Assembly (NCBI GenBank): GCA_026993525.1
Contig: JALWSS010000219.1
Location: 44,385-108,384, forward strand
DNA: 64,000 nt
Direction: 5' to 3'
Source: Saprospiraceae bacterium
Lineage (GTDB): Bacteria > Bacteroidota > Bacteroidia > Chitinophagales > Saprospiraceae
Shown here: piece after piece, positions 36,828 through 45,800 of the stretch
Position numbering within the stretch: the first letter of the stretch is position 1
Layout of the letters: every line of letters begins with the position of its first letter
Made by a program: the position numbers and the translations under genes
The notes under the pieces: model-generated
Told to the model about the DNA's origin: nothing
Seen by the model: only the letters and a program-made list of their open reading frames with translations
Databases searched by the model: none

Positions 36828-38165
36828 ATGAGCGACAAAAAGGTAATTACCGGGTTTTCGAAATTGTCCAAGATGGGCAAGATCAGGTGGGTGGTGGAGA
36901 ATTTCTTCAAAGACCCGGAGCTGGTCAGGCGGGAGCTGATGAGCTATTGGCACCACGACGAAGAGCAGCAAAAACTCTTGGAGGGCTTCTCGGAAAACAC
37001 CATCAGCAACTTCCCGATGCCTTACTGTGTGGCTCCGAATTTCCTGATCAACGGGCGCACCTATGTGGTTCCCATGGTCATTGAGGAGAGTTCGGTGGTG
37101 GCAGCAGCCAGCAGTGCCGCCAAATTCTGGCTTGACCGGGGAGGCATCAAAACCGAGGTTCCCGGTACAAAAAAAGTAGGGCAGGTGCACTTTACCTGGT
37201 CTGGTAAACTGGAGAAACTGCAAAGTGTATTTCCGGAACTGGAGGCGACCCTGCGAAAGGATGCGGCCCCCATCACCGCCAATATGGAAAAACGGGGTGG
37301 CGGCATTGACCACATCCAACTGGTGGACATGACTGCTGAAGAAAAGGGCTATTACCAGCTGAGGGCCACCTTTGAAACCTGCGACAGCATGGGCGCCAAT
37401 TTTATCAACTCCGTGCTGGAGCAATTCTCCAAAACCCTGGACCAGTTTCTGGCATCGCATCCGGTCTTTGACGAAGACGAGCGGGACCTGAACATCATCA
37501 TGGCCATCCTTTCCAATTTCACGCCTGAGTGTCTGGTCAGGGCCAGTGTGGAATGCAAGATCGAGGACCTGGGAACCTTCCCCGGCGGAATGGACGCCAG
37601 TACCTTTGCGAACAAGTTTTACAAAGCGGTCCGAATTGCCCATATAGACCCATACCGTGCTACCACCCACAACAAAGGCATTTTCAATGGGATAGATGCG
37701 GTGGTGCTGGCTACCGGCAATGACTTCCGGGCAGTGGAGGCCTGTGGCCACACCTATGCCGCAAAAGACGGCCTGTACCGGAGCCTGAGCGATTGCAGTC
37801 TGGAGGGCGGTGTGTTCCGGTTTTGGCTGGAAGTGCCCCTGGCATTGGGCACAGTGGGGGGGCTTACCAGCCTGCACCCCATGGCTAAGCGCTCGCTGGA
37901 ACTGCTCGGCAACCCCTCTGCCGAAGAGCTGATGCAGGTGGTAGCAGCCGTGGGCCTCGCCCAGAATTTTGCAGCGCTCCGCTCCCTGGTGACCACCGGC
38001 ATCCAAAGCGGGCACATGAAAATGCACCTCACCAATATCCTGATCCAGCTCGGCGCTTCCGAAAAAGAGGCCGATGCCATCAGGAAAGCTTTCCTGGACA
38101 AAACAATTTCTTTCACAGCCGTAAGGGAAGCCCTCGAAAAATTGCGGAGCGAAGTAGAAGTATGA
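36828..38165 (+). CDS. mvaA: Hydroxymethylglutaryl-CoA reductase
   Basis: 445 residues. Catalyses HMG-CoA to mevalonate, the committed step of the mevalonate pathway. Key segments: catalytic Glu in IEESSVVAAASSAAKFW, Lys in TTHNKGIFNGIDAV, Asp in VLATGNDFRAVEA, and a C-terminal LVTTGIQSGHMKMHL carrying the conserved His. It lacks the membrane anchor of eukaryotic enzymes and resembles class II (bacterial) forms. It overlaps the next gene by 4 bases (ATGA), so the two are translationally coupled. Confidence 0.94.
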   Translation: MSDKKVITGFSKLSKMGKIRWVVENFFKDPELVRRELMSYWHHDEEQQKLLEGFSENTISNFPMPYCVAPNFLINGRTYVVPMVIEESSVVAAASSAAKFWLDRGGIKTEVPGTKKVGQVHFTWSGKLEKLQSVFPELEATLRKDAAPITANMEKRGGGIDHIQLVDMTAEEKGYYQLRATFETCDSMGANFINSVLEQFSKTLDQFLASHPVFDEDERDLNIIMAILSNFTPECLVRASVECKIEDLGTFPGGMDASTFANKFYKAVRIAHIDPYRATTHNKGIFNGIDAVVLATGNDFRAVEACGHTYAAKDGLYRSLSDCSLEGGVFRFWLEVPLALGTVGGLTSLHPMAKRSLELLGNPSAEELMQVVAAVGLAQNFAALRSLVTTGIQSGHMKMHLTNILIQLGASEKEADAIRKAFLDKTISFTAVREALEKLRSEVEV

Positions 38166-39082
38166 AAGAACTGCTCGCTCACGGAAAGTTCCTCCTCACC
38201 GGAGAGTACTTTGTTCTGAACGGGGCCAAAGCCCTGGCCATCCCCCTTGCCAAAGGCCAGCGCCTGTCTGTTTTGGCATTTCCCGAAGGAAACAACCTGG
38301 CCTGGAAAAGCCTTGATGCAAATGGGAATGAATGGTTTGGTGCCTCATTTTCACTTCCCGATTTGCAGCTCCTGGAAGCTACTGATGAGAAGATTGCTGG
38401 CAGCTTGCAGTTGCTCCTTCACAATGCCGCCGCAGCCCGGCCGGATTTTTTTTCGTCGCAAAAAAGCTTTGAAGTTATCACCCGGCTGGATTTCCCGCGG
38501 GAGTGGGGGCTGGGAACCAGTTCTACGCTGGTTTGGCTCGTCGCAAAATGGGTGGGCGTTGATCCTTTTGAATTGCAGTTCAAAACCTTTGGGGGTTCCG
38601 GTTACGACATCGCCTGTGCGGGGGCGGCAGCCCCGCTGATCTATCAGTTGAAAGGCGGGAAGCCTGACTGGCAGGAAGTGAACTACACCCCTTCCTTCGC
38701 TTCGCAATTGTGGTTTGTCTATCTGGGGCAAAAGCAGGACAGCCGGAAAGAGATCGCCAGATTCAGGAAGCGAGGCACGCCCACTGAGGATGTAATTGCG
38801 CAGATCGATCTCCTGACCGAAAGGTGGTTGTCGGCTGGTACCCCCGGGGACTTGCAAGCGGTCATTTCGGAACACGAAAAACTCGTGGGGTCTTTTCTGG
38901 CAAGAGTGCCTGTGCGCTCCCGCTTGTTCCCCGATTTCCCCGGGGCGGTAAAGTCGTTGGGGGCCTGGGGCGGTGATTTCGTACTGGCCCTCAGCGATGA
39001 GGATGCACCCTCGACGAGGTCGTATTTCCGGCAGAAGGGCCTGGAGGTTTGTCTGAACTGGCAAGACCTTGCACTGCGCTGA
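38162..39082 (+). CDS. GYDIA-type GHMP kinase, probable mevalonate-pathway kinase
   Basis: 306 residues. GHMP fold: KFLLTGEYFVLNGAKALAIPL at the N-terminus, the ATP loop GLGTSSTLVWLVA (motif 2), and GSGYDIACAGA, the motif that names the Bacteroidota GYDIA group. The C-terminal motif 3 is LGAWGGDFVLAL. It phosphorylates a mevalonate-pathway intermediate; which step (mevalonate, phosphomevalonate) is not settled by sequence. Coupled with mvaA by a 4-base overlap. The other pathway kinases and the decarboxylase are not in this window. Confidence 0.88.
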   Translation: MKELLAHGKFLLTGEYFVLNGAKALAIPLAKGQRLSVLAFPEGNNLAWKSLDANGNEWFGASFSLPDLQLLEATDEKIAGSLQLLLHNAAAARPDFFSSQKSFEVITRLDFPREWGLGTSSTLVWLVAKWVGVDPFELQFKTFGGSGYDIACAGAAAPLIYQLKGGKPDWQEVNYTPSFASQLWFVYLGQKQDSRKEIARFRKRGTPTEDVIAQIDLLTERWLSAGTPGDLQAVISEHEKLVGSFLARVPVRSRLFPDFPGAVKSLGAWGGDFVLALSDEDAPSTRSYFRQKGLEVCLNWQDLALR

Positions 39083-39135
39083 ACGAATTGCGGCATTAGC
39101 TGTTTAGGGACTGGACACGCAAGCAATGGTATTGG

Positions 39136-39143
39136 TACCTTTG
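39136..39143 (+). promoter_or_regulatory. Possible -7 box before the Nfu gene
   Basis: TACCTTTG matches TAnnTTTG exactly, 46 bases before the chosen ATG at 39189. No clear -33 element. Confidence 0.35.
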
Positions 39144-39188
39144 TCAAACTTTTGATGACACAGATTGAATCAAGTCAAATTTGCCAAC

Positions 39189-39794
39189 ATGAATAAGACC
39201 ACTTCGCCGGTAATGTTGTACACAGAGCAGACGCCCAATCCGGAATCGCTCAAGTTTGTGACGAACAGGATGCTGTACAGAGGAACGGCTGATTTCCAGG
39301 AGGAAGAACTGGCCCGCAAATGGTCGCCCCTGGCAGCCGCTTTGTTTGATATGCCCTTTGTGAAAGGAGTTTACATCACCAATAATTTTGTGACGATATC
39401 CAAAGAACCCAACTACGAGTGGGCAGATATCATGATGCGCATCAAGGACTTTCTGAAAAACTACATTGCCGAAGGAAAGGAAATCATAAAGGAAGGCTTC
39501 GAGGAAGAAGCTGCACGGCTCAGGGCTGAGCAAGCCACCCAACAATTCTCTGGTGAAGATGGTGAAGTGGCCCGGAAAATCAAGGAACTCATAGATGCTT
39601 ATGTGAAACCGGCCGTGGAAATGGACGGTGGCAACATCGAGTTCAAAGCCTATGACAATGGCGTTGTATATGTGACCATGCAGGGTGCATGCAGTGGTTG
39701 CCCGTCGAGTACCGTGACCTTGAAAGCCGGCATCGAGGGCATGTTGAAACGCATGGTGCCGGAAGTGAAGGAAGTTGTTCAGGAGATGCTGTAA
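39189..39794 (+). CDS. Nfu-type Fe-S cluster scaffold/carrier protein
   Basis: 201 residues from MNKTTSPVMLYTEQTPNPESLKF; a start eight codons earlier (39165) is possible. Two domains: an N-terminal Nfu_N domain (QTPNPESLKFVTNRML, PFVKGVYITNNFVTISK; about 8-95) and a C-terminal NifU-like domain (VKPAVEMDGGNIEFKAY) with the cluster-binding CSGCP (Cys168, Cys171). It holds and hands over 4Fe-4S clusters to client enzymes. Single gene with its own promoter candidate and a bidirectional terminator downstream. Confidence 0.93.
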   Translation: MNKTTSPVMLYTEQTPNPESLKFVTNRMLYRGTADFQEEELARKWSPLAAALFDMPFVKGVYITNNFVTISKEPNYEWADIMMRIKDFLKNYIAEGKEIIKEGFEEEAARLRAEQATQQFSGEDGEVARKIKELIDAYVKPAVEMDGGNIEFKAYDNGVVYVTMQGACSGCPSSTVTLKAGIEGMLKRMVPEVKEVVQEML

Positions 39795-39815
39795 TTCAGC
39801 TCCCTTCGGAAAACA

Positions 39816-39855
39816 GAAGAGCGGGTATCATGTGCATGGTACCCGCTCTTTTGCT
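39816..39855. terminator. Bidirectional terminator between Nfu and the aspartic protease
   Basis: AAGAGCGGGTA (39817-39827) pairs perfectly with TACCCGCTCTT (39840-39850), with TTTTGC on the plus side and an A-rich stretch at 39811-39818, so it works for both convergent genes. Confidence 0.88.
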
Positions 39856-39859
39856 TTGG

Positions 39860-40828
39860 TCACTTGTCAGTACTCACCAGGTTTCGCTCAGCGGCGATGG
39901 CCGATTGCCGGGCGAGGCCCTCCTCCAGGGACTGGCCCAGATACAGGCGCTTTTTTCTGAAATTGATGGACACCTTTCCCTGCATCAGAAACGGAGCCCC
40001 GAGCAGGCCGTGGAGGCTCACCCCCAGGCACTCGTTCAGGTGGTACATATCTGCCAGGGCAACTTCCAATGATGCTTTTTGCCCGGGCTGCAATTCGATG
40101 TTTTCCAGGGTGCCGGTGCCACAGGCCAGGTACTCGTCGGCCAGTCCCCTCACGATCAGGTGGCCCGTAACTTCGAAGTTGCTCCGGTTGCGTTTCACCA
40201 GGCGGCGGTTGAGCATGTTCACCTCTGAGCCGGAGTCAATCCCGAGCCGGAGCTTTTTACCGTTGAAACGGGCAGTGATGTAAGATATGTGTCCGCTCAT
40301 TTTGAGCTTGAAAGACTCCACCATTTTGAAAGATTCTATTTTGGCGATTCGATTGCCCTTTCTGTCGAGCGGAACTATCCACAAAACCCAATTGTCAAAG
40401 TCAAAAACGACCTCGACATTGCGCAGCGATGAGTAACCAATGATGCCGGCTATTGTAATTCCTTTGGCCTGTTCAAGTGCCGAAAGATCAACCACCAGCC
40501 CGTGAGATTCTTTCATTTTTCGGTCAGCTATGCGCAGCTCTTTTACCACATAGTAGGAGGCAGGCTGGCTCTGTCCGTGAATGTCCAGGATGTTCAGCCC
40601 GACGGCGTGCTGACGGATACCTTTGAAGTAGCTCTTGTTGAGCAGCAGATTGGGCGAGCCGGTGTCGAGGAGGAAGTTGCCGGATTGGCCGTTGACACTG
40701 CCGCTGACGAAGATGGAGTTGCCGATCAGTTGGAATGGAACCACCGAAATGCCCGATTCATTGGCCACCATCACCAGTGGCAGACAGATAAGCATCAGCA
40801 AAGAGAAGGATGTTCTTGCATGTTTCAT
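39860..40828 (-). CDS. Secreted retropepsin-like aspartic protease
   Basis: 322 residues from MKHARTSFSLLMLICLPLVMVANESG, a signal peptide; the longer frame to 40879 adds unlikely residues. Two pepsin-type half motifs are visible: NFLLDTGSPNLLLN (first, DTG) and LRLGIDSGSEVNMLN (second, DSG). Together they form a single-chain double-lobed enzyme of the retropepsin-like family, with both catalytic Asp residues present. It ends with GLLGAPFLMQGKVSINF, the conserved last strand motif. Secreted to the periplasm or surface; the substrate is unknown. Confidence 0.82.
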   Translation of the reverse strand: MKHARTSFSLLMLICLPLVMVANESGISVVPFQLIGNSIFVSGSVNGQSGNFLLDTGSPNLLLNKSYFKGIRQHAVGLNILDIHGQSQPASYYVVKELRIADRKMKESHGLVVDLSALEQAKGITIAGIIGYSSLRNVEVVFDFDNWVLWIVPLDRKGNRIAKIESFKMVESFKLKMSGHISYITARFNGKKLRLGIDSGSEVNMLNRRLVKRNRSNFEVTGHLIVRGLADEYLACGTGTLENIELQPGQKASLEVALADMYHLNECLGVSLHGLLGAPFLMQGKVSINFRKKRLYLGQSLEEGLARQSAIAAERNLVSTDK

Positions 40829-41236
40829 AGCGTTTTGGATTAGTTGTTCATGGTTGTGGTACACGCTATGTTTCTTCAATACTAATTCTGATGAGGGGGA
40901 AAAGACGGGTTTGTAGTGGTTCTGATTCGAAACCCTCGAGGTGGGAGTACCGGGGGGCGTTGGTTGGCTTCGAATGGAAATGTAATCTGTAACCGGAAGC
41001 GGAGAGTTATTCTGATCGCTTAGTCTAAACCAAATATGATTCCATGTTTGAGGTGTTATTTGTATTTAATGTCGGAACAAGGGCTTCTTCGCCAACAAAA
41101 TGCAGGAAAGCTGTGTTTGAAGCGTGATTTTCTGCACCGAACCGGCAATTTTTTTTCCTCAAACTGTTTGCGTTTAAAATGCAAATCGTTTTACATTTGC
41201 ACCCGCTTTCCAAAAAGTGGAATAGCATTCTGAGTT
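40829..41236. other. Non-coding region upstream of tRNA-Gln
   Basis: No open frame worth reporting. The 3' part holds the tRNA promoter (41166-41198). The rest (40829-41160) has no repeat or motif that I recognise, beyond lying upstream of the protease gene start on the other strand. Confidence 0.6.
41166..41198 (+). promoter_or_regulatory. Promoter of tRNA-Gln
   Basis: TTTG at 41166-41169 and TACATTTG at 41191-41198, 21 bases apart, form a close match to the Bacteroidota -33/-7 pattern (TTTG, TAnnTTTG). The expected start of transcription is about 30 bases before the tRNA. Confidence 0.6.
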
Positions 41237-41307
41237 TGGCCCATGGTGTAATGGTAGCACAGCAGATTTTGGTTCTGTTTGTCTGGGTTCGAATCCTAGT
41301 GGGCCAA
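41237..41307 (+). tRNA. tRNA-Gln (anticodon TTG)
   Basis: Acceptor arms TGGCCCA (41237-41243) and TGGGCCA (41300-41306) with discriminator A. The D arm contains GGTGTAATGGTAGCAC. The anticodon loop TTTTGGT has TTG at its centre (reads CAA). The T arm is CTGGG-TTCGAAT-CCTAG. The weak U1-A72 first pair is typical of tRNA-Gln. CCA is not encoded. A terminator follows. Confidence 0.95.
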
Positions 41308-41310
41308 CAA

Positions 41311-41344
41311 AAAACGCCCATCGGTTAATTCCGGTGGGCGTTTG
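41311..41344 (+). terminator. Terminator after tRNA-Gln
   Basis: AAACGCCCATCGG (from 41312) pairs with CCGGTGGGCGTTT (to 41343) around TTAATT, with one mismatch, and ends in TTTG. Confidence 0.85.
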
Positions 41345-41433
41345 CTATTCTATGCCTTCGGCACAAAGGGGAGCCAGCCAGGAAAACCATCGGTTGGCCA
41401 GGGTAAATGGCAACAGGGGTGGCTGAATGACAA

Positions 41434-41508
41434 AAACGTGAATTCCGACAGTCAACTATCGCAATTCACGTTAATTCCGATAGTTTAGTGCTGGAATTAA
41501 CGTTTTTT
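41434..41508. repeat. Left 75-bp double-hairpin repeat flanking the AAA ATPase
   Basis: Two consecutive palindromic units. The first is CGTGAATT ... AATTCACG with an inner GACAGTCAACTAT stretch. The second is CGTTAATTCC ... GGAATTAACG, and it ends in TTTTTT. It is nearly identical to the copy at 42722-42796 (three substitutions and one missing base, by eye) in the same orientation, and the ATPase gene starts 24 bases later. Confidence 0.93.
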
Positions 41509-41531
41509 ACCCTGGATGAAGTTTTTCTGGT

Positions 41532-42668
41532 ATGGAGCACTACATTGAAAGACAGATCAGAGACCGCATTGAAGAGCGGTTTGGAAAAGGCAAAGCTATC
41601 ATAGTGACCGGCCCCAGGCGGGTAGGTAAAACTGTTCTCATAAAGGCCATCGAGGCTGGGTTCAGTGGCAATTCCATCCTGTTGAATGGTGAGGATGTAG
41701 GCACGCTTGAACTGCTGGAGCGGAAAAGCGCTGAGAATTACAAAGCCTTGTTCGGCACCTATGATCTACTCATCATTGACGAAGCTCAGGCAATCCCTGA
41801 AATTGGAAAAATTCTGAAACTGATCATTGACGAAGTGAAGGGCCTGGATTTAATCGCAACGGGATCTTCCGCCTTCGACCTTTCAAATCTGCTCGGTGAG
41901 CCGTTGACCGGACGGAAATACCATTTTGACCTTTATCCTTTTTCACAGGCTGAATTGAGTTCAATGGAAAGCAGGATTGAATCTTATCAAAAGCTGGATG
42001 AGCGGCTGGTTTTTGGTTGCTATCCTGAGGTGGCTTTGATGAGGGACATCGAGTCGAAAAAGGAGTACCTCAATGAGATTGTGAGGTCATATTTGTTGAA
42101 AGATATCCTCGCCTTTGAAAGGGTGAAAAGCCCCGTAATGCTAAATAAGCTTTTGCAACTATTGGCTTATCAGGTAGGTGCCGAGGTCTCTTTGGAAGAA
42201 CTGGCAAGGCAACTGGGTGTACACAGGGCTACCGTAGAGCGCTACCTCGATCTGCTTTCCAAAGTTTTTGTCATTTTCAGGGTGGGTGGCTTTAGTTCAA
42301 ATTTGAGGAAGGAGGTGGTGAAATCCTCAAAGTATTATTTCTATGACAACGGAATCCGGAATGCTGTAATCGGTGATTATTCTCTGTTCCATACCCGGAA
42401 GGACCAGGGACAGTTGTGGGAGAACTACCTTTTTGCTGAAAGAAGTAAGCGCAACAGCAACCTCGGACATCGCACGGAATTTTTCTTTTGGCGGACCTAT
42501 GACCAACAGGAAATAGACATGATTGAACGAATGGATGGAAAATTGGCTGCTTTTGAATTCAAATTGCGTAAACGAAAAGAAAAACCTCCCGCATTTTTTT
42601 CCAAAAATTATCCGGGTGTTCCTTTCCAGGTGATAACAAAAGACAACTACCTCGATTTTGTCCTTTAG
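41532..42668 (+). CDS. AAA_14/DUF4143 ATPase
   Basis: 378 residues. Walker A GPRRVGKT at 27-34, Walker B LLIIDEAQ at 79-86, a sensor-like LIATGSSAFDLSN, and a helix-turn-helix-like segment VSLEELARQLGVHRATVERYL. The DUF4143 region follows, with a restriction-endonuclease-like end (QEIDMIERMDGKLAAFEFKLRK, where E-D...EFK is reminiscent of a PD-(D/E)xK core). This family is abundant and often multi-copy in Bacteroidota and archaea, but its role is not known. Here it is bracketed by 75-bp direct repeats, which suggests a compact exchangeable cassette. No signal peptide. Confidence 0.9.
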   Translation: MEHYIERQIRDRIEERFGKGKAIIVTGPRRVGKTVLIKAIEAGFSGNSILLNGEDVGTLELLERKSAENYKALFGTYDLLIIDEAQAIPEIGKILKLIIDEVKGLDLIATGSSAFDLSNLLGEPLTGRKYHFDLYPFSQAELSSMESRIESYQKLDERLVFGCYPEVALMRDIESKKEYLNEIVRSYLLKDILAFERVKSPVMLNKLLQLLAYQVGAEVSLEELARQLGVHRATVERYLDLLSKVFVIFRVGGFSSNLRKEVVKSSKYYFYDNGIRNAVIGDYSLFHTRKDQGQLWENYLFAERSKRNSNLGHRTEFFFWRTYDQQEIDMIERMDGKLAAFEFKLRKRKEKPPAFFSKNYPGVPFQVITKDNYLDFVL

Positions 42669-42721
42669 TGGATGGACAAGGAAAGATCATAAGGATATGA
42701 TTGCCCATGCATTCACATTAG

Positions 42722-42796
42722 AAAACGTTAATTCCGATAGTCAACTATCGCAATTCACGTTAATTCCGATAGTTAAGTGCTGGAATTAACGTTTTT
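42722..42796. repeat. Right 75-bp double-hairpin repeat flanking the AAA ATPase
   Basis: Same-orientation copy of 41434-41508, starting AAAACGTTAATTCC and ending GGAATTAACGTTTTT. It sits between two convergent genes and, with its A and T runs, could act as a bidirectional terminator. Confidence 0.93.
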
Positions 42797-42821
42797 CGAA
42801 AATTGCCAGCTCCACATTTGG

Positions 42822-45800
42822 TCATCGCATCAGGTGTACTCCGCCTTCTTTGAAGACCTCTCCCGTTTCGCCGGCGCAGTTCATCAGGGTGTACCGGATG
42901 AACCACACGAACACAGCCGGATCCATTTGTTTGCCTTTGAAAGTGCCGTCCCAGCAGTCGTCAATTGCTGTGGTCTCAAACAGGAGGTCTCCCCAGCGGT
43001 CGAAGACCTTCAGCTCGTAGCTGAGGATTTCCAGGCCGGGCTCCACATAGCCCCGGAAACAGTCGTTGATGCCGTCGTTGTTGGGCGAGAAGGCATTGGG
43101 CATATACACCCTGGCGAACTCACCGCCTTTGTCCTCCAGGGCCACCACCACGCTGTCCACGATGGTTTCACAGGCATTGCTGACGCTGAAATAATAGGTG
43201 CCGGGTGTATCCACCAGGCGGAATTGATCTGCAAATCCGTCTTGCCAGGTAAAAGAGTAGGGCAGGGGGCTGGCCACCAACGGTTGCAAGGGCAGGTTGT
43301 CGCCGCAGTTGATGCTGAGGTCCGGAGCTTCTACGGTCATGGGGCCGATGGTGGGCAGGGTGATGGTCTGTTGCCCTTCGCAACCCTCGCTGTTTGCGAC
43401 GTAAACCGTATAAGAGCCACCGGTCAGCCCTTTGAAAACGGCAAAATCCATCCAGTTCATACCATCCAGAGAATAGGACCACGGAGGCGTACCGCCGGAA
43501 ACATTGACCACCTCGATGTTGGCATCGGTATCGTTCCAGCAAACCGTGTCGGCCAGCAGGTCGAAGGTTGGAGCGGGCACGCTGGCCACGGCCACGGTCA
43601 CCACGGAGTCGCAGCCGGATTGGTTGGCGAAGGTGAATGTCTGTTCACTGCCTGGCGGCAGCAACTGCCCGTTGTAGAGCACACTTTCGCCTTCGCAGGC
43701 AAAGAGCTGCACAAAACTGCTGTCAACCGGCAAAGGCGAAACGCTGACGATGGTACTGTCGAGGCAGCCGTTGGGGTTGGTTGCGGTAAAAATGGCTTCT
43801 TCACCCGGGTAGATAGCCTGTCCGTTGTATTCGACAAAGCTGTTCTCACAAGCCACTGCGTCAATGAACATGACGGTGTGCGGCAATTCCACAGTGCTCA
43901 CTTCAACCAGCGAGTCGCAGCCCTGGCTGCTGTTGAGCGTGAAAGTGACCACATCACCCGGATGCAGGTATTGGCCGTTGTAAAGCACGCTGTCTTCAGC
44001 GCAGACGGACAGTTCAACATGGCTGGTATCAACGCCCAGTTCCAAAACTTTGATGATCACCAATGAATCACAGCCCTCGAAGCTGGTGAGGATCAGCGTA
44101 TCTCTGCTTCCCGCGGGGATGTTCAGCCCCTGGTAGGTGGCCGAATCGCCCGGGCAGGCACTCAGGCCGATCGCGGTTTCGGAGGGCGGCAGCGGGTCAA
44201 CGCCAACGGTGAGCAGGGAATCACAGCCCAGGTAATTGGTCAGGGTGATGGTGGCCGATTGTCCGGCGGGAATGTCCACGCCCATGAACTGCACCGTATC
44301 GCCCTCGCAGGCGCTCAGGGTCAGGTTGCCGCTGGATGGGGGGATGGGCGTCACTGAAACGGAGATCACCGAATCGCAGCCGGTGGCGTTGGTCAAGGTA
44401 ATGGTGCCCGTCTGACCAGCCGGCCAGTTGATGCCCATGTACATGACCGAGTCCCCCTGGCAGGCGCTCAGCGTTACGGAACTGGAAGTGTTCAGCAATT
44501 CATCCACGGTGACGACGACCAGCGAGTCACAACCTTCCACGTTGGTCAGGACGACGGTGTCCTGTGTGCCGGCCGGGATGCCGGTGCCCTGGTAAAAAGC
44601 GCTGTCACCTTCGCAGGCACTGAGGTTTACGGAAGCAAAAGTTGGCTGACAGACCTTCGTCAAAAGAAAATCCACCTGCTCTTGCACACCGCAGCCGCTG
44701 AGGTTCACATTGCCTTCGAAAATGATGGGCACAAAGCCGGGAGGCAGGTTTGCCGTGTCAACGGCGACGTAATAAGACTGGGCGCCGACGGGCCCGAAAA
44801 CGTAATTGCCCGAAGGAAGAGAAAACATGGTATCCAGCGGGTTGCCACCGGAGATCAGTATCACCGGAATGCCCGGCAGCAGGGTGTCGCCGGCGTCTAT
44901 GACGTTGTTCCCGTTCACATCGTACCAGACCTCGCCCAGCACCTCGCCGAAGCCGGGTTGCAGGTCCAGCGTCAAGGGTCCGGAGGTGGAGGTGCAGCCG
45001 TAAATGTCTGTCATCACCACCTGGTAGGTGCCGCTCTGGCTGAATACCGGATTGGCCTGGGTGCCGTTGGGGGCGGGTATGGGGTTGCCGTCGAGCAACC
45101 ACTGGTAAGAGGCCACATCCGGGATGGGCGGCAGGCACATGGTGTCGGGTTCGCAGCGGGTGTGGCAGCCGCCGGGCACCAGGTCGGGGTCAGGGGCATT
45201 GTGCAAGCTGATGATGTTGCTGCGGCTGCTGCATCCGAAACTATTGGTAGCTTCAACAAAATAATCGCCTCCGGCAACGACGCTGATGTCGGTGGTTGTT
45301 TCGCCGGTGTTCCATTGGTAGAGCAGGGCTGGGTCGGGGCTGTCCACGCTCAGGGTGGCGGTGGTGTTTTCACAGAGGAAGCCCGACGGCACGGAAGTGA
45401 TGGCCACGTCCGGGTTGGGGTTCACGGTAACCGTAAACGGCCCTTCCTCGCTGGTGCAGCCCGTCACCAGATCGGTCACGGTGACACTGAAGTTGTGGGT
45501 GCCAACCGGCAGCAGGTTGCCTTTGTCGCTGGTGTAATCCACCTGGTCGCCCAGGCTGCCGTCGCTCCAGGTGTAGCTGTAGGTCAATTGCCCGAAGGCG
45601 AGCAAAGTCACGTCGTCGCCGTCGCAAACAACGAGGCTGTTTTCATGGAAAGCCACCGGCTGGCCGAATTCATTGTATTCCACGGCTTTCAGAATGGCGT
45701 TGGGCTCCGGGGTCACCTCCACCACAAATGGCGGCGGCTCGTAAATACAACCTTCCAGCGTGAGCACGGTTACGCCGTACACCCCGCTCTCGTTCACCGT

